64,000 nt of DNA, from NCBI RefSeq assembly GCF_052119705.1, contig NZ_JBGQOP010000014.1:24099-88098 (forward strand), in the 5' to 3' direction. The translations under genes and the position numbers were made by a program. Of this stretch, positions 43,543 through 50,549 are shown one piece after another. The notes under the pieces are model-generated. The model was not told the DNA's origin. It ran no database searches and saw only the letters and a program-made list of their open reading frames with translations. This DNA is from Oceanimonas sp052119705. Its GTDB lineage: Bacteria > Pseudomonadota > Gammaproteobacteria > Enterobacterales > Aeromonadaceae. How positions within the stretch are numbered: the first letter of the stretch is position 1; each line of letters begins with the position of its first letter.

Positions 43543-44331
43543 TTACGCTTCACGATCACTTTTCAAAGCTAACTTAGCCAATATTCGGCTCACCATAAAA
43601 AAACCAAAAGTGGCGGTAATGTGGGTGATGGCACCAAAGCCCGAGGCACAGTCCATTTTCATGGTGCCGTCTAGCTCAGGTTTGGCATTGCAGATGCCGC
43701 CATTGCCGTCTGGATATTTGGGCTGTTCGGTAGAGAACACGCAGTCTACGCCAAATTTGCGCTGAGGGTTTTTACTAAAATTGTGAAAACGACGCAGCTC
43801 GTTGCGCACCTTGGCCGCCAAGGGATCCTGAATCGTTTTACTGAGATCTCGGATCTGGATCTGACTGGGATCCGTTTGCCCGCCAGCACCACCGGCGGTG
43901 ATCACCGGGATCTTGTTGCGCTTACAAAAGGCGATCAAAGCCACCTTAGCTTTTACTGAGTCGATCGCATCCAGCACATAATCAAAATCGCGCAGCAAAT
44001 AGTCCGCCTGATTTTCGCTACTGATAAAATCATCGATGACGGTGACTTTGCAGTCAGGATTGATCAAGGCAATGCGCTCCGCCATAGCCTGCGTTTTTTC
44101 TTGGCCAATCTGATTGGTGAGTGCATGAATTTGCCGATTGGTATTGGTGATACAGATGTCATCCATATCCAACAGCGTGATGGCACCTATGCCCGAGCGC
44201 GCCAGCGCCTCTGCCGCCCAAGAGCCCACGCCACCTATGCCGATCACACACACGTTTGCTTGTGAAAAGGTTGCCAATGCATGAGTGCCGTACAGTCGGG
44301 CAATACCACCAAAACGCTGATCAAAACTCAT
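43543..44331 (-). CDS. tcdA: tRNA threonylcarbamoyladenosine dehydratase TcdA (CsdL)
   Basis: E1-like enzyme that cyclises t6A37 of ANN-decoding tRNAs to ct6A using ATP. The 262-residue protein has the nucleotide-binding motif VIGIGGVGSWAAEALARSGIG, DMDDICITNTNRQ for ATP/Mg contact, DYVLDAIDSVKAK and a C-terminal membrane-associating helix (THITATFGFFMVSRILAKLAL). Start ATG 44331 has GGAG five bases upstream. The frame is open 64 codons further, but that stretch is made of repeat hairpins (44457-44525). Convergent with csdA-csdE, whose products feed or modulate it in E. coli. Confidence 0.94.
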   Translation of the reverse strand: MSFDQRFGGIARLYGTHALATFSQANVCVIGIGGVGSWAAEALARSGIGAITLLDMDDICITNTNRQIHALTNQIGQEKTQAMAERIALINPDCKVTVIDDFISSENQADYLLRDFDYVLDAIDSVKAKVALIAFCKRNKIPVITAGGAGGQTDPSQIQIRDLSKTIQDPLAAKVRNELRRFHNFSKNPQRKFGVDCVFSTEQPKYPDGNGGICNAKPELDGTMKMDCASGFGAITHITATFGFFMVSRILAKLALKSDREA

Positions 44332-44456
44332 ATTCACTCCCACTAAATGTGCGGCCAGTATATCAAGCTCCGTTGAGGTTGGGGAATACAGCGGTGCAAA
44401 GAGGTAGCTGGATTGCCTACGCCAACGCGCTAACCCACATCCATGTGACGCTCGGC

Positions 44457-44525
44457 AAATGCCGTTGAGCGCCATGGACAGCGCGAGTGTCAACATTGCA
44501 GGAGCCTTTGTTGACCATGGCATTT
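44457..44525. repeat. nested hairpin with conserved 13-nt loop (copy 1)
   Basis: Outer stem AAATGCC (44457-44463) / GGCATTT (44519-44525) encloses CCATGG/CCATGG and an inner perfect 7-bp stem GTCAACA (44489-44495) / TGTTGAC (44509-44515) closing the loop TTGCAGGAGCCTT. The same loop with a covaried stem occurs inverted at 63068-63092. Confidence 0.85.
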
Positions 44526-44630
44526 AACGGTTGGCTACGACAATTCCTACCTCCTCTTTCAACGATATAGAGCCGCCTGCTGATGACATCAACAGACAGT
44601 ATCTCCAGCAGAACACTAAAATACTAACGA

Positions 44631-44739
44631 AGAGGCTGCTGAGATAACCGCAGCCGACCATCACATAACATGGACGTTAGGTGCTGAGCGTCGCAAGGAT
44701 GCAGCTTAGCGAGTCGGCGGTGGTTGTTCAGCAGCCTCT
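44631..44739. repeat. 109-bp Y-shaped inverted repeat (putative structured RNA or repeat element)
   Basis: A perfect 12-bp outer stem AGAGGCTGCTGA / TCAGCAGCCTCT (44631-44642 / 44728-44739) continues inward through AACCGC and GCCGAC pairing with GTCGGC and GTGGTT (one G-U type pair, one bulged base). Inside are two hairpins: CACATAAC/GTTAGGTG (44662-44669 / 44676-44683) and GCTGAGC/GCTTAGC (44683-44689 / 44704-44710). The interior shares sequence with the element at 63055-63150. Confidence 0.85.
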
Positions 44740-44784
44740 ATATGCTAATCGGTGACACTCTGAATTACCGTTAAAACTCAGGAT

Positions 44785-44811
44785 CAAAAAAGGGAGCCTA
44801 AGCTCCCTTTT
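44785..44811 (-). terminator. terminator of ilvC
   Basis: AAAAGGGAGC / GCTCCCTTTT with a 4-nt loop has a long T-run on the minus strand, about 40 bp after the ilvC stop. Confidence 0.9.
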
Positions 44812-44849
44812 CATATCGCGCTAGTTAAAGCGCCTATTCAACTTTACGA

Positions 44850-46337
44850 CTAACCACCAACGGCGATGTTTTGCATGTCGGTCATGTAAGAACGCAGGGT
44901 CTTACCGATAATCTCAACGGGGTGATTACGAATCGCTTCGTTCACGTCAATCAAGCGACGGTTGTCTACTGAGTTAGTCTCAACTTCGAAGCCCTTACCA
45001 ATTACGTTGGTACTTACCTTAGGCATGAACTTCTCACGCAACAAAGGCACGGCGGCGTTAGCGAACAAGTAGTTACCGTATTCTGCCGTGTCAGAGATAA
45101 CCACGTTCATTTCGTACAAACGCTTACGAGCAACTGTGTTGGCAATCAGTGGCAGCTCATGCAGAGACTCATAGTAAGCAGACTCATCGATGATGCCTGA
45201 TGCGGTCATGGCTTCAAACGCCAACTCAACGCCGGCTTTCACCATGGCTACCAATAGGATGCCGTGGTCGAAGTATTCTTGCTCGCCGATCGCAACGTCA
45301 GTCGCTGGATACTGCTCGAAGCTAGTGTCGGCAGTCTGTTCACGCCAAGTCAGCAGGTCTTTGTCGTCATTGGCCCAATCAGCCATCATGCCGGCAGAGA
45401 AATTGCCTTGGATGATGTCATCCATGTGCTTGTTAAACAATGGGCGCATCAGCTCTTTCAGCTCTTCAGCCAAGTCGAACGCTTTGATTTTGGCAGGGTT
45501 AGACAAACGGTCCATCATGTTGGTGATGCCGCCTTGCTTCAGCGCTTCGGTGATGGTTTCCCAACCGAACTGGATCAGCTTGCCTGCATAACCGGCATCG
45601 ATACCGTCGGCCAGCATTTTTTCGTGGGCTAAAATAGCGCCAGCTTGCAACATGCCACACAGAATGGTTTGCTCGCCCATTAAGTCAGACTTAACTTCGG
45701 CTACGAAAGAAGATTCTAAAACGCCGGCACGGTCGCCGCCAGTGGCAGATGCCCAGGCTTTAGCAACGGCCAAACCTTCGCCTTTAGCGTCGTTTTCTGG
45801 GTGTACGGCAATCAGAGTTGGTACGCCGAAACCACGCTTATATTCTTCACGTACTTCAGTACCTGGGCACTTAGGAGCAACCATGACCACGGTAATGTCT
45901 TTACGGATCTGCATGCCTTCTTCAACGATGTTGAAGCCATGAGAGTAACCCAAAGTTGCGCCTTCTTTCATTAACGGCATAACGGCGTTAACGGCAGAGG
46001 TGTGCTGTTTGTCAGGAGTCAGGTTCATGACTAAGTCAGCTGTTGGGATCAGTTCTTGGTAAGTACCAACTTTGAAGCCGTTCTCGGTCGCTTGCTTGTA
46101 AGACTGGCGCTTCTCGGCGATAGCTTCGTCACGCAGTGCATAAGCAACATCAAGGCCAGAGTCACGCATGTTCAAGCCTTGGTTCAGGCCTTGTGCGCCA
46201 CAACCGACGATAACTACTTTTTTACCTTTCAGGAAGTTACAACCATCGGCAAATTCGTTGCGCTTCATGAAGCGGCACTTGCCCAACTGCGCAAGCTGCT
46301 CGCGCAGAGTCAAAGTATTAAAATAATTATTAGCCAT
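44850..46337 (-). CDS. ilvC: ketol-acid reductoisomerase, class II (long form)
   Basis: NADPH-dependent isomeroreduction of acetolactate and acetohydroxybutyrate in valine, isoleucine and leucine synthesis. The 495-residue protein is the long class II form found in enterics and relatives, with a duplicated knotted C-terminal domain. The Rossmann motif GCGAQGLNQGLNMRDSG and the preceding RCRF-like start (LGKCRFMKRNEF) are conserved, as are GVLESSFVAEVKSDLMGEQTIL and its repeat SAYYESLHELPLIANTVARKR. AGGAAG precedes the ATG. Divergent ilvY should activate it when substrate accumulates. Confidence 0.97.
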   Translation of the reverse strand: MANNYFNTLTLREQLAQLGKCRFMKRNEFADGCNFLKGKKVVIVGCGAQGLNQGLNMRDSGLDVAYALRDEAIAEKRQSYKQATENGFKVGTYQELIPTADLVMNLTPDKQHTSAVNAVMPLMKEGATLGYSHGFNIVEEGMQIRKDITVVMVAPKCPGTEVREEYKRGFGVPTLIAVHPENDAKGEGLAVAKAWASATGGDRAGVLESSFVAEVKSDLMGEQTILCGMLQAGAILAHEKMLADGIDAGYAGKLIQFGWETITEALKQGGITNMMDRLSNPAKIKAFDLAEELKELMRPLFNKHMDDIIQGNFSAGMMADWANDDKDLLTWREQTADTSFEQYPATDVAIGEQEYFDHGILLVAMVKAGVELAFEAMTASGIIDESAYYESLHELPLIANTVARKRLYEMNVVISDTAEYGNYLFANAAVPLLREKFMPKVSTNVIGKGFEVETNSVDNRRLIDVNEAIRNHPVEIIGKTLRSYMTDMQNIAVGG

Positions 46338-46372
46338 TGAATAAACTTCCTATTAATTCATGAAGAGAAATT

Positions 46373-46388
46373 TTTGCACCGCTGCAAA
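46373..46388. promoter_or_regulatory. palindrome in the ilvC leader (possible IlvY half-operator)
   Basis: TTTGCACCGCTGCAAA is a 6+6 palindrome with TTGCA/TGCAA arms, 36-51 bp upstream of the ilvC ATG. Its arms resemble the TTGCAA half-sites described for the ilvYC operators, but assignment is tentative. Confidence 0.4.
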
Positions 46389-46459
46389 CTAGGCTGCGAT
46401 GTCGACAGAGCTACTATACCTCAGACACATCATTGCTTAAAATGATATATTCGAAACAG

Positions 46460-46482
46460 AGTGTTGCGATTTATGCAACACT
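46460..46482. promoter_or_regulatory. candidate IlvY operator
   Basis: AGTGTTGC-N7-GCAACACT is a perfect 8-bp inverted repeat containing a LysR-type T-N11-A core, about 125 bp upstream of ilvC and 220 bp upstream of ilvY. Repeat copy F lies on the ilvY side. Confidence 0.6.
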
Positions 46483-46506
46483 ATTAAGAACTCTAGGATC
46501 AAGACC

Positions 46507-46658
46507 TTTTCGCAACGAAATCCACAAAAGAACACGAAAAAATTAAGCTGAAATAAAAGCAAAGATTGAAGATGAGAGTCGTGCTTTAGGTCTATCCATT
46601 AAATATTTTTTAGATTTGATCTCTATCTTTTCGTGGGTTTTGTGGATTTCGTTACAAA
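46507..46658. repeat. CCACGGAA-type palindromic intergenic repeat, copy F
   Basis: Left arm TTTCGCAACGAAATCCACAA and right arm TTTGTGGATTTCGTTACAAA lie between divergent ilvC and ilvY, enlarging a control region that is compact in E. coli. Most similar to copy D. Several C-to-T/G-to-A type changes appear in both arms together (for example CCACGGAA to CCACAAAA against TTTTGTGG), so pairing is kept. Confidence 0.8.
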
Positions 46659-46698
46659 TGTTTTGTTGTTTAGTCTCGTATCGCCTAAGGAAAACGCC

Positions 46699-47583
46699 GT
46701 GGATTTTCGTCATCTCGAATTATTTGTGCACTTAAGCCAGAGTTTACACTTTGGCCACACCGCCGATGCGATGGCAGTGAGCCCGTCTACGCTCAGCCGT
46801 GCCATTCAACGCCTCGAACAAGACATCGGCTGCGAGCTGTTTATCCGCGATAACCGCACCGTGTCGCTCACCCCTGCGGGTAACCGTTTGCAGCAATTTG
46901 CTATGGGTTGGCTCAGCGACTGGCAGCATCTAAAGCAAGAGCTAAAAAATGGTGACGACAGCCTACAAGGCCGGTTACGCGTTTATTGCTCGGTGACCGC
47001 CAGCTATTTCTTATTGCCCAGTATTTTAGAGCGCTTTCGCAGCCGTTATCCGCGCCTTGAAATTCGTCTAGAAACCGGTGACCCAGCCTTGGCCATCGAT
47101 AAAATTCTCGACGATGAAAGCGAGCTGGCCATAGCCGCTCGCCCCGATGCGCTGCCCGCTAAGGTGCATTTTATTAATTTACAAACCGTGCCCATGGTGT
47201 TTATCGCGCCGACCACGGCCGGCCCCGTCAGCGAGCTATTAGAACAAAAGCCGCTGGACTGGCAGCGCTTGCCGGTGATCTTATCCGAGCAAGGTGTAGC
47301 CAGAAAGCGCGCTAATCAATGGTTTAAGAGTAAAGGCATCAGCCCTAATATTTATGCTGAAGTGGCAGGCAACGAGGCCATTATCGGTATGGTGGCGTTA
47401 GGTTTTGGTATAGGTGTGGTGCCGCGTGTGGTTATCGATCACAGCCCTATGGGCGACAAGGTGCGGGTGCTATCTGCCACGCCGGCGTTAAAATCCATTG
47501 AAGTGGGGGTGTGTTTATTGAAGAAACGTCTCGATGACCCACTGATCCAAGCCTTCCAACAAACGGCGTTAGAGCCGGTTTAA
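46699..47583 (+). CDS. ilvY: LysR-type activator IlvY
   Basis: Activates ilvC in response to acetolactate/acetohydroxybutyrate. The 294-residue LysR-type protein has an N-terminal winged HTH (FGHTADAMAVSPSTLSRAIQRLEQDIG) very close to E. coli IlvY, then RDNRTVSLTPAGNRL and an effector-binding domain with the FCSVTA-like segment VYCSVTASYFLLPSILERF. GTG 46699 with AAGGA eight bases upstream gives the usual N terminus; an upstream in-frame start at 46633 falls inside repeat copy F. Confidence 0.95.
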   Translation: MDFRHLELFVHLSQSLHFGHTADAMAVSPSTLSRAIQRLEQDIGCELFIRDNRTVSLTPAGNRLQQFAMGWLSDWQHLKQELKNGDDSLQGRLRVYCSVTASYFLLPSILERFRSRYPRLEIRLETGDPALAIDKILDDESELAIAARPDALPAKVHFINLQTVPMVFIAPTTAGPVSELLEQKPLDWQRLPVILSEQGVARKRANQWFKSKGISPNIYAEVAGNEAIIGMVALGFGIGVVPRVVIDHSPMGDKVRVLSATPALKSIEVGVCLLKKRLDDPLIQAFQQTALEPV

Positions 47584-47584
47584 A

Positions 47585-47686
47585 GGTAGCTGGAAGCGAT
47601 AAGCTAGAAGCGGTCAGTTAAAACTAAACATCAAACCTACAGACTCGGTCTTTCTTCAAGCTCTCAGCTTCGAGCTTATAGCTGCC
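47585..47686. repeat. AAGCTAGAAGC-type intergenic inverted repeat
   Basis: GGTAGCTGGAAGCGATAAGC at 47585 faces a right arm ending GAGCTTATAGCTGCC at 47686. The AAGCTAGAAGC unit and adjoining AACATCAA also occur, inverted, at 26600-26632, and TCTCAGCTTC at 22844-22853, so this is another family of degenerate short-unit hairpins. Confidence 0.55.
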
Positions 47687-47747
47687 CGAAAGGCTGACGC
47701 CGCAGATGAATTAAGGCTAAAATGCGCTATAGCCTAAGGAGATCATC

Positions 47748-48026
47748 ATGTTAGACCCTAAAAAATTAGAAGACATAGCTCGCCAGATCCAAAATAGCCT
47801 ACCCAGCGGCATCAAAAATATGGGCGAAGAAGCAGAAAAACGCATTCGTGCCGTGCTGCAAGCCCAATTGGGCAAGCTGGATATGGTGACCCGCGAAGAG
47901 TTTGATGTGCAAACCAAGGTGTTGCTGCGTACACGTGAAAAGCTCAATGACATGGAAGCTAAGCTTGCACTGCTCGAGCAGAAATTAACGGCTGGTCAAG
48001 TAGTCGATGCTAAACAGCAAGACTGA
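47748..48026 (+). CDS. ubiK: ubiquinone biosynthesis accessory factor UbiK
   Basis: A 92-residue protein (formerly YqiC/BMFP) with an amphipathic N-terminal helix (LDPKKLEDIARQIQNSLPSGIKNMGEE) and a C-terminal coiled coil (REEFDVQTKVLLRTREKLNDMEAKLALLEQKL). It forms trimers and partners UbiJ as a scaffold for the soluble Ubi complex. ubiJ is encoded 13 kb away in this window. AAGGAG precedes the ATG. A terminator follows. Confidence 0.95.
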   Translation: MLDPKKLEDIARQIQNSLPSGIKNMGEEAEKRIRAVLQAQLGKLDMVTREEFDVQTKVLLRTREKLNDMEAKLALLEQKLTAGQVVDAKQQD

Positions 48027-48086
48027 ACAAGCGTTAGCCCAGCAAGTGAGAGCGGCATGTTTGTCAGCCGTATGCTAAAAACACAT

Positions 48087-48125
48087 AAGCCAGTAGCGAA
48101 TCAATCGCTACTGGCTTATTTTTTT
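48087..48125. terminator. terminator between ubiK and fre
   Basis: AAGCCAGTAGCGA / TCGCTACTGGCTT is a perfect 13-bp stem with a 5-nt loop and a T-run on the plus side. It is 31 bp from the fre stop and may serve both convergent genes. Confidence 0.9.
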
Positions 48126-48156
48126 GTGCGCGCTTTAGCGCTATTTAAGTTAAGTC

Positions 48157-48855
48157 TTAAATAAATTCGAAAGCATCGCCAAATAACTGCTCGCTGATCA
48201 CGCCTTTTTCTTTAAAGGCTTCACGCGCCACACCGGCCATTTCAAAGCGCCCAGCTATATACACGTCGTAGTCGTGCAAACTTAAGAAGTCTTCCATGAT
48301 AGCTTCGTGCACTAAACCGGTACGACCGTGCCACTGCTCTTCCTCGTTTTGGATCACGGGAATATAGGTAAGCTGTGGGTGTTCAGCCGCCCAAGCTTTC
48401 ATTTCTTGATCCGCATACAAATGCTGAGCAAAACGCACACCCCAATATAAAAATACCGGTTGGCGCAGGCCGTCGGCGATCATCTGCTGCAAGATAGAGC
48501 GGGTATAAGAAAAGCCAGTGCCCCCCGCCATCAAGATCACAGGATGATGGGAGTCGGCGCGTAAATGCGCCTTACCCGCGGGCAACTGCACATCAATCTG
48601 CCCTTGGTCTTGCATGCGCTTGAGCACTTGCATGGCATAGGTATTATCGGTTGTGGCACCTATGTGCATTTCCAACAGACCTTCGTCACTCATGGTATTG
48701 GCTATCGAAAACGGACGTTTATCATCTTCGGCCATCACCACCAATAGATATTGACCAGCCAGAAAATCCACCGGTATTTCTGGCTTTAAGCGTACATACC
48801 ACAGGGTATCGGCCATCTCTTCTAGGGCTTCTACACTACATGTTACTTTCTGCAT
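48157..48855 (-). CDS. fre: NAD(P)H-flavin reductase Fre
   Basis: Reduces free riboflavin, FMN and FAD with NAD(P)H; reduced flavin can serve ferric reduction and activation of other enzymes, possibly including supply of FMNH2 to UbiX. The 232-residue ferredoxin-NADP reductase-fold protein has the flavin-binding RPFSIAN (47-53), the nucleotide-binding ILMAGGTGFSYTRSIL and a C-terminal YIAGRFEMAGVAREAF. Length and motifs match E. coli Fre (233). It lies downstream of ubiD on the same strand, separated only by an 80-bp gap holding a 12-bp minisatellite. Confidence 0.95.
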   Translation of the reverse strand: MQKVTCSVEALEEMADTLWYVRLKPEIPVDFLAGQYLLVVMAEDDKRPFSIANTMSDEGLLEMHIGATTDNTYAMQVLKRMQDQGQIDVQLPAGKAHLRADSHHPVILMAGGTGFSYTRSILQQMIADGLRQPVFLYWGVRFAQHLYADQEMKAWAAEHPQLTYIPVIQNEEEQWHGRTGLVHEAIMEDFLSLHDYDVYIAGRFEMAGVAREAFKEKGVISEQLFGDAFEFI

Positions 48856-48871
48856 GACTATCCTTTGAGTT

Positions 48872-48943
48872 TATTCTGTTTGACGCGCTATTTGGCGATC
48901 TGTTTAACACTCGACTTGACGATCTATTTAGCGCTCTATTTGA
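48872..48943 (-). repeat. six degenerate 12-bp tandem repeats between ubiD and fre
   Basis: Read on the minus strand, six consecutive 12-mers have consensus YYAAAYAGATCG, for example TCAAATAGAGCG, CTAAATAGATCG, TTAAACAGATCG and CCAAATAGCGCG. The first unit contains the last Lys codon and TAG stop of ubiD (AAA TAG); the last ends 17 bp before the fre ATG. Confidence 0.9.
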
Positions 48944-50417
48944 TAGGGGAATCGAAGATCCCCAGCTCGTCCCATAAGCTGTCTACCTTTTGTTTCACTT
49001 GTGCTGGCATCTCTATCGGCACGCCCCATTCACGGTCGGTTTCACCCGGCCATTTATTGGTGGCGTCCATCCCCATTTTTGAGCCAAGGCCAGACACCGG
49101 CGAAGCAAAGTCTAAATAATCGATGGGCGTATGTTCAATGAGCGTCGTATCGCGGGCCGGATCCATGCGCGTGGTAATGGCCCAGATCACATCGTTCCAA
49201 TTTCTGGCATTAATGTCATCGTCACAGACGATCACGAACTTAGTGTACATAAATTGACGTAAATACGACCAAACGCCGAGCATGACACTTTTGGCATGAC
49301 CCGGATAGCGCTTTTTAATGGTCACCACCGCCATCCGATAAGAGCAGCCTTCGGGCGGCAAGTAGAAGTCCACAATTTCTGGGAACTGTTTTTGTAAGAT
49401 AGGCACAAACACTTCATTGAGCGCCACGCCTAAAATCGCCGGCTCATCCGGTGGCCGACCGGTATAAGTTGAATGGTAAATCGCATCATGACGACGGGTG
49501 ATCCGCTCCACTGTGAATACCGGAAACTCGTCCACTTCGTTGTAATAACCCGTGTGATCGCCGTACGGCCCTTCGGGCGCCATCTCATTCGGATAAATAA
49601 AGCCTTCCAAGACAATTTCGGCGCTGGCGGGTACTTCTAAATCACTGCCGATACACTTCACCACTTCGGTACGGCTGCCACGCAATAGCCCGGCAAAGGC
49701 GTATTCAGATAAGGTGTCGGGCACAGGCGTCACGGCGCCCAAGATAGTGGCAGGATCCGCACCTAAGGCCACCGCAACGGGATAAGGCTGGCCGGGATTG
49801 GCTTCTTGCCATTCTTTAAAGTCCAGCGCGCCGCCACGGTGGCTGAGCCAGCGCATGACCAGCTTATTTTTGCCGAGTAACTGCTGGCGATAAATACCGA
49901 GATTTTGCCGTTTCTTATAAGGCCCTCGAGTGATGGTTAAACCCCAAGTAACCAGCGGCGCCACATCTCCAGGCCAGCAATGCTGAATCGGCAATTGGGT
50001 AAGATCCACTTGCTCGCCCTCCAAGACAACTTCTTGGCAGGGGGCTTTCTTCAGCCGTTTGGTCGGCATATTGAGCACTTGCTTAAAGATGGGCAGTTTT
50101 TCCATCAGCTCTTTCAAGCCTTTAGGTGGCTCTGGCTCTTTTAAATACGACAGCCAGCGGCCTACTTCACGCAAGGCTCCCACATCTGCTTGGCCCATGC
50201 CCATGGCCACCCGTTTGGGAGTGCCAAACAAGTTGCCTAACACCGGCATATCGAAGCCTTTGGGATTTTCAAACAACAGCGCCGGACCGCCCGCCTTGAG
50301 CGTGCGATCACAAATTTCGGTCATTTCTAGATAGGGATCGATTTCATGCTTGATACGCTTGAGTTCGCCCTGAGCTTCGAGTTGCGTAATAAAGTCGCGC
50401 AAGTCCTTATATTTCAT
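48936..50417 (-). CDS. ubiD: 4-hydroxy-3-polyprenylbenzoate decarboxylase UbiD
   Basis: Prenylated-FMN-dependent decarboxylation in ubiquinone synthesis. The 493-residue protein has the UbiD motifs NLGIYRQQLLGKNKLVMRW, the prFMN/Mn site region GEPVPASAEIVLEG-like (LEVPASAEIVLEGFI), the catalytic E-(R)-E region in GPYGDHTGYYNEVDEFPVF, and EGCSYRMAVVTIKKRYPGHAK. UbiX is not in the window. The C-terminal residues SPIK run into the 12-bp tandem repeat at the stop codon. Probably transcribed with fre. Confidence 0.96.
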   Translation of the reverse strand: MKYKDLRDFITQLEAQGELKRIKHEIDPYLEMTEICDRTLKAGGPALLFENPKGFDMPVLGNLFGTPKRVAMGMGQADVGALREVGRWLSYLKEPEPPKGLKELMEKLPIFKQVLNMPTKRLKKAPCQEVVLEGEQVDLTQLPIQHCWPGDVAPLVTWGLTITRGPYKKRQNLGIYRQQLLGKNKLVMRWLSHRGGALDFKEWQEANPGQPYPVAVALGADPATILGAVTPVPDTLSEYAFAGLLRGSRTEVVKCIGSDLEVPASAEIVLEGFIYPNEMAPEGPYGDHTGYYNEVDEFPVFTVERITRRHDAIYHSTYTGRPPDEPAILGVALNEVFVPILQKQFPEIVDFYLPPEGCSYRMAVVTIKKRYPGHAKSVMLGVWSYLRQFMYTKFVIVCDDDINARNWNDVIWAITTRMDPARDTTLIEHTPIDYLDFASPVSGLGSKMGMDATNKWPGETDREWGVPIEMPAQVKQKVDSLWDELGIFDSPIK

Positions 50418-50504
50418 AGGTTTATTCCAAGTGCATCGACAAAGGCTAACGATTATAGCCTGTTAGCTTTGCCTTGTAATGGCCAATAAAAAAAGTCATG
50501 GGCA

Positions 50505-50533
50505 ATAAAAAACCGCGGACCAGCCGCGGTTTT
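50505..50533 (-). terminator. terminator of rho
   Basis: AAAACCGCGG / CCGCGGTTTT with a 5-nt loop is followed by T residues on the minus strand, 17 bp after the rho stop. Confidence 0.92.
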
Positions 50534-50549
50534 GTTGAGCATCAAACGC

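Larger units (their letters stand above)
44332..44849. other. intergenic region with RNA-like hairpin elements
   Basis: About 520 bp between tcdA and the ilvC stop. It contains a nested hairpin (44457-44525), a three-way-junction-like inverted repeat (44631-44739) and the ilvC terminator (44785-44811). No protein gene is supported here. Confidence 0.6.

Noticed and set aside
48865..49119. 84-codon open frame on the plus strand between fre and ubiD
   Set aside because: Half of it is the 12-bp minisatellite read backwards and the rest is antisense to the ubiD 3' end; no ribosome site.
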